Part shown: piece after piece, positions 15,534-21,873 of the stretch
How the letters are laid out: every line of letters begins with the position of its first letter
Position numbering within the stretch: position 1 is the stretch's first letter
Source of the DNA: Eubacteriales Family XIII. Incertae Sedis bacterium
Lineage (GTDB): Bacteria; Bacillota; Clostridia; Peptostreptococcales; Anaerovoracaceae
Assembly (NCBI GenBank): GCA_031266795.1
Contig: JAISAI010000040.1
Location: forward strand, 1 to 32,019
Direction: 5' to 3'
Length of the DNA: 32,019 nucleotides
Translations under genes and position numbers: made by a program
The notes under the pieces: generated by a model
What the model saw: the letters and a program-made list of their open reading frames with translations, nothing else
Databases searched by the model: none
Told to the model about the DNA's origin: nothing

Positions 15534-16104
15534 CGAGACGGACGCCATACGTGCGATAAAGACCCTTGCCAAGAATGTGATCGAATCAGCGAAGCTCGGG
15601 GACCTCATTTTCGGAAGCGTGAAAAAGCTCTCGCCATTGCGGGTGCAGATCGACCAGAAGCTGGTCGTCGAGGGCGAGGAGCTGCTGCTCACGGATAATA
15701 TGCGCTCGTCGCTCCAGTCCGGTGACGAGCTGCTGCTCATACGCCAGTCGGGCGGGCAGCTCTTTTTCATCGCCGAAAACCTCACGCATGACGCGTCAGG
15801 AGGCGACGGGCCCCAAGGCCCGCCGGGGCCGAAAGGCGATACCGGCGATAAAGGCCCGAAAGGCGACAAAGGCGATAAGGGAGACCAGGGCAACAAAGGG
15901 GACGCCGGGGATACTGGCCCGGTGGGGGCGACTGGCGCCGTCGGGCCCGCCGGGCCAACAGGACAGGCCGGAGCGACAGGTGAGCCGGGTCCGGCCGGGG
16001 CAACCGGCGCTCCGGGGCCGAAGGGCAATAAGGGCGATAAAGGAGACCAAGGGCCGTCAGGCAGCCTGACGCTGCCGATGAAATGGGGTGATCTGATTGG
16101 CTGA
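15526..16104 (+). CDS. DUF2577 (XkdR-like) baseplate protein with collagen-like domain
   Basis: The 192-aa protein has a DUF2577/XkdR-type N-terminal barrel (residues 1-88; [43 protein letters not shown]...[13 protein letters not shown]). About 28 uninterrupted Gly-X-Y triplets follow (about residues 94-178), rich in KGD, GPA, GAT and GPK, and then a short end [12 protein letters not shown]. Gly-X-Y repeats form trimeric collagen-like rods. They are common in phage fibres but unusual on this baseplate family. The repeat may extend the trimeric baseplate outwards or bind a host surface. It overlaps both neighbours by 8 nt. Confidence 0.85.
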   Translation: MANETDAIRAIKTLAKNVIESAKLGDLIFGSVKKLSPLRVQIDQKLVVEGEELLLTDNMRSSLQSGDELLLIRQSGGQLFFIAENLTHDASGGDGPQGPPGPKGDTGDKGPKGDKGDKGDQGNKGDAGDTGPVGATGAVGPAGPTGQAGATGEPGPAGATGAPGPKGNKGDKGDQGPSGSLTLPMKWGDLIG

Positions 16105-16549
16105 TATGGTGCCAAACTATGACAACTTGGACGAGTCCGAAATCTTCGGCGACGAGGACGACTACACCGACGAGGATGATGTAGCTGAAGAGGCCGAACA
16201 GCAGCCCTCGTATACGTACCGGATCAAAGACGACGGCACGGTGTCCGGCATGGTCGACGGCCTTGACGCGGTCAAACAGGCTATACGCCTCATCCTCAGC
16301 ATCGAGAGATACGACTACACGATCTATTCGTGGGACTATGGCTCGGAGATCAAGCATCTCTATGGGATGCCGATCGACTACTGCATCCCCGAGCTCGAAA
16401 GGGTGGTCACGGAAGGCCTGTTGCGCGACGACAGGATAAAAGCCGTAGGCGGGTTTGGCTTTGGGTCGGACAAAAGGTCAATCACCATTACTTTTACGGC
16501 ACACACAATTTTTGGAGACATTGAATTGGAGCACGAGGCGAATGTTTGA
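16097..16549 (+). CDS. DUF2634 (XkdS/gp25-like) baseplate protein
   Basis: The 150-aa protein belongs to the baseplate wedge group: after an acidic, disordered N-terminus (residues 1-38) comes [51 protein letters not shown], the DUF2634/XkdS pattern related to T4 gp25. It should link the hub to baseplate J. The TTG at 16097 is preferred because GGGGTGAT lies about 6 nt upstream. An in-frame ATG at 16106 is an alternative. It overlaps the collagen-like gene and the next gene by 8 nt. Confidence 0.88.
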   Translation: MADMVPNYDNLDESEIFGDEDDYTDEDDVAEEAEQQPSYTYRIKDDGTVSGMVDGLDAVKQAIRLILSIERYDYTIYSWDYGSEIKHLYGMPIDYCIPELERVVTEGLLRDDRIKAVGGFGFGSDKRSITITFTAHTIFGDIELEHEANV

Positions 16550-17612
16550 AAATGTAACAGGCGACTTGATAATGGAGCGTATGCTCGCGCGCGTACCTGA
16601 ACACATACGCGGTAAGTCCATAGATAAGCGGGAGGGCTCTATCATCTATGACGCGCTTGCCCCGGCCGCGCAGGAGCTCTTTGTGATGTACACCTGCCTT
16701 GACGACATATTCGACGAGGCGTTCGCCGATACGGCGGCCCGCGAGTACCTCGTGCGCAGGGCGTCCGAGCGGGGCTTGGCGCCGTTTCCCGCAACATACG
16801 CTATATGGCGCGGGGAATTTAATATGGACGTGCCGATCGGCAGCAGGTTCTCGATCGAGGACCTCGACTACGTCGTGATCGGCAAGATCGAGGATTTTGT
16901 TTTCGAGCTCCAGTGCGAGACGGTGGGCGCCGTCGGCAATGACTACGCCGGGGACCTCATCCCCGTGGAGTACATCGATGGCCTCGAGTATGCGGAGCTG
17001 ACGCAGCTCCTGATACCGGGCGACGATGAAGAGGATACGGAGAAGTTCCGGGCGCGGTATTTTGAGTCGTTCAAGTACCAGTCATTCGGCGGGAATATCG
17101 CGGACTACAAAAGCAAGGTGCTTGCGATCCCCGGCGTCGGCGCCGTGAACGTCGTGCCTGTGTGGGACGGCGGCGGCACCGTCAAGATCGTGGTCTCGGA
17201 CTCGCAGTACCACGCCCCCACGCAAACGCTTATTGACCGGGTACAGTCCGAGATCGATCCAGGTCAAACGGGCCTTGGCTACGGCCTTGCGCCCATCGGG
17301 CATGTGGTGACTGTAGAGGGCGTAGAAACGACGGTCGTAAACCTCGCGGCGCTCATCGAGTATGAAACCGAGTATGACTGGCCGGCGGTGCAAGTGGAGG
17401 CCTGCGCGAAGCTGGATGACTATTATAACGAGCTGTCGCGGAACTTCGGGTCGTCCCAGCAGATCATCATCCGCATATCGCAGATCGAAATCAGGTTGCT
17501 CACGGTCAAGGGCATAGCGGATATTGCGGATACGCAGATAAACGGGATAGCGGCCAACTTGGTCTTGCAGAACAATAGATTGCCGCTTAGAGGTACTTTT
17601 AATGGATCGTAA
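16542..17612 (+). CDS. Baseplate J-like protein (XkdT-like)
   Basis: The 356-aa wedge protein matches phage P2 gpJ/PBSX Xkd[52 protein letters not shown], then GTLIPVEYIDGL-type segments, then GDDEEDTEKFRARYFESFKYQSFGGNIADYKSKVLAIPGVGAVNVVPVWDGGGTVKIVV. These form the outer baseplate ring that triggers sheath contraction. The ATG at 16542 lies at the end of the DUF2634 gene. A longer upstream frame exists but lies in the neighbour and is not used. It overlaps the next gene by 11 nt. Confidence 0.93.
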   Translation: MFENVTGDLIMERMLARVPEHIRGKSIDKREGSIIYDALAPAAQELFVMYTCLDDIFDEAFADTAAREYLVRRASERGLAPFPATYAIWRGEFNMDVPIGSRFSIEDLDYVVIGKIEDFVFELQCETVGAVGNDYAGDLIPVEYIDGLEYAELTQLLIPGDDEEDTEKFRARYFESFKYQSFGGNIADYKSKVLAIPGVGAVNVVPVWDGGGTVKIVVSDSQYHAPTQTLIDRVQSEIDPGQTGLGYGLAPIGHVVTVEGVETTVVNLAALIEYETEYDWPAVQVEACAKLDDYYNELSRNFGSSQQIIIRISQIEIRLLTVKGIADIADTQINGIAANLVLQNNRLPLRGTFNGS

Positions 17613-18144
17613 ACTTGCGGGCTATTTACCACAGCCCCTCGCCGAGCTACGCGAGTTTCAGCTGCTCACGGCCGCAGAGGATCCCGAATTTGATCTTCTA
17701 TGGGATGCGTACGATCGGGTGCTTGACAGCGCCTACATCGAGACAGCCGACGAAGCCGCGATCGAAAGGTACGAGAAGATGTTCGAGGTCATACCCGGCG
17801 AGTTCGATTCGCTCGAAGACCGGCGCGCCTACATCAGCGTCCTGCTGTCGACCATAGCCCCCTATACGTATCCGTGGTTTGCCGCCCTGCTGAAGGGGAT
17901 GTACGGCGATGAAAATATCGATATTACTTTGGACGCGAACCACTACAAACTTTCGCTCGATCTAAAGATCGGTTCCAAGTTTTTTTCGAGGGTGGTGAGG
18001 GAACTCGCCCGAAAGTGCGTCCCGGCGAACATCCTCGTCAATATCGTGCTCGATTTCAACCGGTGGGAAGATATTCGGCCGCGTACGTGGAGTGAAGTGT
18101 ATGCAAGCAAATGGTATGAGGTCAAGGAGGTAAAAGAGCAATGA
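17602..18144 (+). CDS. DUF2313 (YmfQ/XkdU-like) tail protein
   Basis: The 180-aa protein resembles the DUF2313/YmfQ family (Mu gp48-like), which follows baseplate J in many myophages and connects the baseplate to fibres. The pattern includes MDRKLAGYLPQPLAELREFQLLTAAEDPEFDLLWDAYDRVLDSAYIETADEAAIERYEKMFEV and later EDRRAYISVLLSTIAPYTYPWFAALLKGM. The ATG at 17602 overlaps the J gene. It overlaps the next gene by 4 nt. Confidence 0.88.
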   Translation: MDRKLAGYLPQPLAELREFQLLTAAEDPEFDLLWDAYDRVLDSAYIETADEAAIERYEKMFEVIPGEFDSLEDRRAYISVLLSTIAPYTYPWFAALLKGMYGDENIDITLDANHYKLSLDLKIGSKFFSRVVRELARKCVPANILVNIVLDFNRWEDIRPRTWSEVYASKWYEVKEVKEQ

Positions 18145-18524
18145 GGTATGCCCCAAATTATAACTTAAAGATACCGGAGTACGACGATAATGCGGACATC
18201 TCCGATATTGATGATAACTTCGATGCGATCGACGCAATCCTGAAAACCAAGACTGAAATCGATGAAGTCGAAATCACCCTCGCAGCGTCCGCGTGGTCGT
18301 CGGGCGTGGCGACGATAAGTAATGAGGCGATACCAACTAACCCCGACGGAGATGTGGTCGTGACACTGCAAGAGGGCGCGACGGACGCACAGGAGAAAGC
18401 GGCGGGCAACGCAACAATAAAGCCTGTGCTCGGGAGCCAGCAGGCCGGCAGCCTGCAAATACGGGCACAGGGGGTTGTCCCGGCGATCGCCTTGCCGATA
18501 CTGCTCAAGATCGTTAAGAAATAA
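18141..18524 (+). CDS. Small tail/fibre-associated protein
   Basis: The 127-aa protein has an acidic N-terminus (NYNLKIPEYDDNADISDIDDNFDAIDAIL), a pattern seen at the beginning of phage tail fibres and fibre adaptors. It is followed by a beta-rich part with AWSSGVATISNEAIPTNPDGDVVVTLQEGATDAQEKAAGNATIKP, which recalls carbohydrate-binding or trimeric fibre tips. It overlaps DUF2313 by 4 nt and precedes the lectin-like gene by 13 nt. The role as a fibre or adaptor is inferred from position and motifs. Confidence 0.7.
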   Translation: MRYAPNYNLKIPEYDDNADISDIDDNFDAIDAILKTKTEIDEVEITLAASAWSSGVATISNEAIPTNPDGDVVVTLQEGATDAQEKAAGNATIKPVLGSQQAGSLQIRAQGVVPAIALPILLKIVKK

Positions 18525-18537
18525 GGAGGACAGACTT

Positions 18538-19335
18538 ATGGCAATACTATCAGGTATAGACTCTTCGCCGCTGGGCGTAGCGGTGGCGATGGGGCTCGCG
18601 GACGGCAACGGGAAGGTCAACCCGAAGCGGGAACAGAGCGGGACAGTGACCGGGATGTCGTTTATAGTCAATACATATTCGACGAAGACGGTGACATTTC
18701 CTAAAGCCTTTGACCATGTACCGAATGTAAAGGCATGGTGTAGTGGGGGGAACTGCGGCATAGTAAACGCTTCGTGGCCAAGTAAAACAGGCTTTACGTT
18801 GCGCACATTCGGGTTAGGAGCAGTAAATTACACCGATCAAGTGGACTGGGAAGCCAAAGACCTAGAATATATGTTCGGGGGGGGGCTAACGCATGTTCGC
18901 TATCCCGTGGCGGTGGCCGCGGCTATCTCCGATGGGAGGTGGCGGCATGAGCGTGCTGACACATTTCCCGGCCCCCGGCCCGGACTACTCGAAAGAGACG
19001 AGCGACAGTTTCACTTACGATCGGGTACGACTGACAGGAGACTACTACAAGGTGACGATGTCCGGCAGCAAGAATTTCGCGTCACTCGCGGTGTCAGGAC
19101 TCATAACTACAGTCCCCGAGAAATATCGTCCGACGATGACAGTGAATATGGGTGTGGGCGTCACAAACACGCCTGTATCCAACTATTACGCAAATGTGGC
19201 CACAAACGGCAAAGTGTCTTTGGGCGGCACGGCACTTTCGGGCGGCTCCTGCTGGATACTCTTTTCGGGCAGCTGGATACACAAGGGCGATTAAGAAGGC
19301 GGCTGGCCACCACCGAGAGGGGGTGGGCGGCATGA
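18538..19335 (+). CDS. Tail-fibre-type protein with H-type-lectin-like domain, frame altered at a 9-G tract
   Basis: The ATG at 18538 follows GGAGGA. Residues about 35-110 look like an H-type lectin: TKTVTFPKAFDHVPNVKAW, later TGFTLRTFG, and VDWEAKDL near the end, so it may bind host sugars. As sequenced, nine Gs (18877-18885) keep this frame open to 19335, but the added tail is Arg-rich, lacks protein-like character and crosses the next gene. With eight Gs the frame would stop at TAA 18887-18889 and give a tidy 116-aa protein ending FGGG, as expected for a lectin. So the true product is probably the short one. The tract is either phase-variable or a sequencing error. Confidence 0.6.
   Translation: MAILSGIDSSPLGVAVAMGLADGNGKVNPKREQSGTVTGMSFIVNTYSTKTVTFPKAFDHVPNVKAWCSGGNCGIVNASWPSKTGFTLRTFGLGAVNYTDQVDWEAKDLEYMFGGGLTHVRYPVAVAAAISDGRWRHERADTFPGPRPGLLERDERQFHLRSGTTDRRLLQGDDVRQQEFRVTRGVRTHNYSPREISSDDDSEYGCGRHKHACIQLLRKCGHKRQSVFGRHGTFGRLLLDTLFGQLDTQGRLRRRLATTERGWAA
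18877..18885 (+). repeat. Nine-G homopolymer tract at the end of the lectin-like gene
   Basis: A run of nine Gs lies 2 nt before a TAA in the +1 frame. A gain or loss of one G would switch between a 116-aa product (8 Gs), the long fused frame (9 Gs) and a third frame ending at the TGA that overlaps the next ATG at 18947 (10 Gs). Such tracts slip readily during replication. Confidence 0.9.
18947..19294 (+). CDS. Small tail-fibre-type protein, first MSV-THFP copy
   Basis: The 115-aa protein starts at ATG 18947 with GGAGG 7 nt upstream. It begins MSVLTHFPAPGPDY. The beta-rich rest (SDSFTYDRVRLTGDYYKVTMSGSKNFASLAVSGLI... ending CWILFSGSWIHKGD) suggests a compact fibre-tip or receptor-binding module. 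The leader (ribosome site plus first eight codons) is nearly repeated before the next gene, so the two genes look like exchangeable cassettes. No enzyme motif was seen. The ATG at 18893 is possible but lacks a ribosome site. Confidence 0.65.
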   Translation: MSVLTHFPAPGPDYSKETSDSFTYDRVRLTGDYYKVTMSGSKNFASLAVSGLITTVPEKYRPTMTVNMGVGVTNTPVSNYYANVATNGKVSLGGTALSGGSCWILFSGSWIHKGD

Positions 19336-19736
19336 GCGTGTTTACACATTTCCCAAGCGGCGGGATCAGCATCGTAGAGCATATAAGCTCTGGCGGATGG
19401 GAGATAGACAAGTACTCGGACGGGCGGTGGCGGGGTGAGTATACAAAAACCGGCCAAATAACATACACGGCATCGAACATAGGGGTTTTTGACGGCAGCG
19501 GCAACGCATCAAACTCGCCCACACGCACAATACCTATCCCTGTGGGCTATGGACTGAAAGTATCAGCGGTGCTACTTGCCAACTGTTCGTTGCGAGGGGG
19601 CATCTATGATGCTACCGCAAGCTCTGTAAGCAAGACGGATACGACAATTTCTGTCGTATGGAGAGTACTGACCTTATACACACAGGAGACGTTAAACAGC
19701 CAAGAATCAATTATAGCAATAGGGACGTGGGCATAA
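19332..19736 (+). CDS. Small tail-fibre-type protein, second MSV-THFP copy
   Basis: The 134-aa protein begins MSVFTHFPSGGISIVEHISSGGW, with a GAGAGGGGG ribosome site 8 nt upstream. Residues 1-8 match the previous gene except for one position, but the rest differs. The beta-rich body with KYSDGRWRGEYTKTGQITYTASNIG and a mid-segment NASNSPTRTIPIPVGYGLKVSAVLLANC suggests a receptor-binding fibre end. Shared leader and diverged body fit module exchange between fibre genes. Confidence 0.65.
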   Translation: MSVFTHFPSGGISIVEHISSGGWEIDKYSDGRWRGEYTKTGQITYTASNIGVFDGSGNASNSPTRTIPIPVGYGLKVSAVLLANCSLRGGIYDATASSVSKTDTTISVVWRVLTLYTQETLNSQESIIAIGTWA

Positions 19737-19762
19737 AAGTCACCTTGGCGTAACGGCACACA

Positions 19763-19883
19763 TAGCCGGCGCAGTAAGCCGCGAGCCATGAGCCGCGCCA
19801 CACGGCTATTATGAATAAAGCGCGAGGGCCCAGAGATTCGACGGCAACCTTGCCATGATGGGGGCGGCAGTGTGTACCGCCCC
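19763..19883 (+). other. Two hairpins in the gap before the holin
   Basis: TAGCCG (19763-19768) pairs with CGGCTA (19803-19808), with further GCGC pairing inside. A second stem, GGGGCGG (19861-19867) with CCGCCCC (19877-19883), follows. The second has no T run but could slow transcription before the lysis genes. No gene is seen in 19737-19904. Confidence 0.4.
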
Positions 19884-19904
19884 TCAAAAAGAAAGGAACA
19901 TAGA

Positions 19905-20336
19905 ATGAACAGACAAGCAATTACCCAAATAGTCATCCTCGCGGTGACAATCATCGCGGCGATCGGCGGCCTGTTCGGCGCGGATATGTCTGCGCTCGAC
20001 CCGGACCAGATCGGCGTGGTCGCCGGCGGCCTCATCACGGTCATAGCGCCGATCTGGCTTGCATGGAAGGATACGCCGCTCACGAACCCGGCGCAGAAAG
20101 CGCAAGCGCTCATCAAGGCGTACAAGCAGGGCGTCGCTAATCTCACGGACGAAGAGGTGGCCGAGCTCATGGCCGCATACAAATTTATTGGAGACCATTT
20201 TGTGGATAATAGCGACACGCCGGCCGGCTTCGATAAATTCAGCCATGAGGCGGAGTTTCCGGAAGCAGGATGTGGCCACGCCGTGGCCGACGACTTAGAT
20301 GACGACGAAGAGGAGGATGGAGACGATGGGCTATAA
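19905..20336 (+). CDS. Holin (SPP1-holin-like)
   Basis: The 143-aa protein starts at ATG 19905 after AAAGGAAC. The first 60 residues have two hydrophobic segments (about 5-25 and 35-55) around a short loop GADMSALDPDQIG, the usual topology of phi29/SPP1-type holins. A long acidic tail ends DDLDDDEEEDGDDGL. The middle segment (NPAQKAQALIKAYKQGVANLTDEEVAELMAAYK) is helical. It makes holes in the membrane that release the endolysin, whose gene overlaps by 11 nt. The acidic tail is longer than usual and may regulate timing. Confidence 0.8.
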   Translation: MNRQAITQIVILAVTIIAAIGGLFGADMSALDPDQIGVVAGGLITVIAPIWLAWKDTPLTNPAQKAQALIKAYKQGVANLTDEEVAELMAAYKFIGDHFVDNSDTPAGFDKFSHEAEFPEAGCGHAVADDLDDDEEEDGDDGL

Positions 20337-20997
20337 GCAGTACAGCCAGGCACAGTTACTGAAGACCTACGGCAAGTCTGCCGACAAGGTGCGCGCGCAG
20401 CTGGTCAGCGCCAAGATCAATCTCGGTGTGGCCGGCAACACGATCTCGTTGCCCGTGCACAAATCGATCAAGACGTCGCTCGAGGCGGCCTGCAAAAATT
20501 ACCGGAACAAAGTCAAAAGGGGCGAAGCCCCGGCCTACAAGCTCCTGCCGAAATACTGCGGTAGCTTTAACTGGCGCAACATCAAGCGCCCGGACGGGAG
20601 CACGGGCTCGACGCTATCCATGCACAGCTTCGGGATCGCGATCGACCTGAACTCATGGAATCCGAACGGACAAGGCAAGAATGCAAAGTCCGACATCCCC
20701 AATCCTGAGCTTGTCAAGAGCTTCGAGCGCTACGGCTTTTTCTGGGGCGGCAAGTGGTCGGGCGGTTCACGCGACCCCATGCACTTTGAGTACGCGCCGC
20801 TTTCCTTTGCGGAAGTCGTGGAGGTCTTTAAGGTCACTCGCAAGGGCGGCACCGGCATCTACGCCAAGGCGTCAGCCAAGGCCGCGAAGCCCGGCGTCTA
20901 CGCATACAATAAGACGATAGAGGCCAAGCGGCAAAGCGGTAGCTGGGTCAAGACCGGCAAGGGGTATGTGCAGACGAAATTTTTGAAGGCGTCGTGA
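20326..20997 (+). CDS. Endolysin: M15 family peptidase with C-terminal wall-binding region
   Basis: The 223-aa enzyme should cleave peptidoglycan peptides. It has the VanY/M15 zinc motif SMHSFGIAID (His100, Asp107) and the third ligand His153 in DPMHFEY, so it is probably active. The N-terminal 40 residues include KYSQAQLLKTYGKSADKVRAQLV. The C-terminal part (about residues 180-223; GTGIYAKASAKAAKPGVYAYNKTIEAKRQSGSWVKTGKGYVQTKFL) has an SH3b-like pattern for wall binding. The ATG at 20326 overlaps the holin, with GGAGGATGGAG just upstream. Confidence 0.92.
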   Translation: MGYKQYSQAQLLKTYGKSADKVRAQLVSAKINLGVAGNTISLPVHKSIKTSLEAACKNYRNKVKRGEAPAYKLLPKYCGSFNWRNIKRPDGSTGSTLSMHSFGIAIDLNSWNPNGQGKNAKSDIPNPELVKSFERYGFFWGGKWSGGSRDPMHFEYAPLSFAEVVEVFKVTRKGGTGIYAKASAKAAKPGVYAYNKTIEAKRQSGSWVKTGKGYVQTKFLKAS

Positions 20998-21551
20998 TGG
21001 AGCATATACAGATAGCAGGAACAATCATCGGGCTGATTGTCGGCTCCCTTACGGTCGTACCAGAATTCAATCTTAGCGTCGTAATTATGGTGGTTATTGA
21101 ATTTATCATTTTAGCGTCCGCCTTTACGGGCGCTATTCTTGCACTCGATAAATTCAGCTCGCGCTTCCGGATCGGCCGGAAAGTAAGATCGCTTATGACC
21201 GCTGATACCGACAAAAAGATCGAGGTGATGCAGTCAGAGATCGGTACAAAGATAGACGATCTGCATACTGACATCGTAGAGATGCGGCGCGACTATGACA
21301 TGAGGCTCGATACTATAAGCGATAGTGTGGGAGGCACAGCGATCCGGATATCGGCCATAGAAATGGATCACATAAAGCAGATCATAGTGGATAGGCGGAT
21401 GCCCCTCGAGGAAAGGATCAGCGCCGGCGACAAGTATATCACCGCAGGCGGCAACAGTGACATCGCGCTCATGGTAGAGGTTCTCAAAGAAAAGCGCAAG
21501 GACGGGCTACACCGATATGAGTCCGGTGACATAACGGAGGCCGAGGGTTAA
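20997..21551 (+). CDS. Membrane-anchored coiled-coil phage protein, last late gene
   Basis: The 184-aa protein (ATG 20997; GTG at 20994 is an alternative) has two N-terminal hydrophobic segments (about residues 3-22 and 30-52). A cytosolic part with a likely coiled coil follows (DTDKKIEVMQSEIGTKIDDLHTDIVEMRRDYDMRLDTIS). Its end contains MPLEERISAGDKYITAGGNSDIALMVEVL. Similar proteins follow endolysins in Firmicutes phages. An auxiliary lysis or holin-like role is possible, but I do not recognise a defined family. Its last codons form part of the following terminator. Confidence 0.65.
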   Translation: MEHIQIAGTIIGLIVGSLTVVPEFNLSVVIMVVIEFIILASAFTGAILALDKFSSRFRIGRKVRSLMTADTDKKIEVMQSEIGTKIDDLHTDIVEMRRDYDMRLDTISDSVGGTAIRISAIEMDHIKQIIVDRRMPLEERISAGDKYITAGGNSDIALMVEVLKEKRKDGLHRYESGDITEAEG

Positions 21552-21560
21552 CCCGGCCTC
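21537..21560 (+). terminator. Likely terminator of the late operon
   Basis: GAGGCC (21537-21542) pairs with GGCCTC (21555-21560), and the enclosed GGGTTAACCC palindrome extends the stem. It overlaps the stop of the last phage gene. Short T-rich stretches follow but no strict T run, so its efficiency is uncertain. Confidence 0.5.
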
Positions 21561-21873
21561 AATCGCCTCATAATTTTAACCATCTTTTAACCACCAGTAA
21601 GGCCAAAACGGTTTAGTTGTGTATATCGGTTTATATGCCAGTGTGGTTGAAAAATTGCGATACATTCACGTTGTATAGTACCATATATTATTGGATGTTA
21701 GAATATTTTGGAAACAGTAGGATTAATACATAGCCTTAACGCACACCCCAGGATAGGCGATATTGTACCACATCCAATTTTTTTTAGCCACTATTTAGCC
21801 ACTTTTTTTTAAGAACTGATTTCAACTGATTTCAAATTTGCTTTGTCGCGCTCGTTTAGGTATCCTATTATTT
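21561..21873. other. AT-rich phage-host junction, probable attachment region
   Basis: No gene was found in these 313 bases. The stretch is much more AT-rich than either side. It contains a 9-bp inverted repeat (ATTGGATGT 21690-21698 with ACATCCAAT 21770-21778) and phased direct repeats further right. It lies between the last phage gene and the first host gene. The absence of an evident promoter for the latter fits an insertion here. The attachment core and host target could not be defined without the left end. Confidence 0.5.
21783..21833. repeat. Phased direct repeats at the presumed attachment end
   Basis: TTTAGCCACT occurs at 21783-21792 and 21794-21803 (11-bp period), and AACTGATTTC is tandem at 21814-21823 and 21824-21833 (10-bp period). 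Such helical spacing is typical of arm-type integrase or excisionase sites. The role is inferred. Confidence 0.55.

Larger units (their letters stand above)
1..21873. mobile_element. Prophage, contractile-tailed (PBSX/xkd-like), left end outside window
   Basis: A continuous plus-strand series carries packaging (terS, terL, portal), head (gp7, scaffold, capsid), contractile tail (sheath, tube, chaperones, tape measure), baseplate (LysM, hub, DUF2577, DUF2634, baseplate J, DUF2313), fibre and lysis genes in the order of PBSX-like myophages. Structural and packaging genes look intact, so this is a phage rather than a headless tailocin. Integrase, repressor and replication genes are absent and should lie left of the window. 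The right boundary is placed in the AT-rich gap 21561-21873, before chromosomal metabolic genes begin. The exact attachment core was not identified. Confidence 0.9.

Noticed and set aside
15811-16060. Tandem repeats considered as CRISPR
   Set aside because: The repeats are 9-nt-based Gly-X-Y codons within an open frame, without constant repeat and spacer units.
15348-16115. Minus-strand Pro/Gly/Ala repeat protein
   Set aside because: It is the antisense reading of the collagen-like repeat and has no own signals.
18886-19335. Arg-rich extension of the lectin-like frame as a real domain
   Set aside because: It overlaps a better-supported gene in another frame, and its composition is typical of an out-of-frame GC-rich reading.
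21641-21720. Xer dif-like site in the AT-rich junction
   Set aside because: No stretch matched a 28-bp dif with two conserved 11-bp arms.
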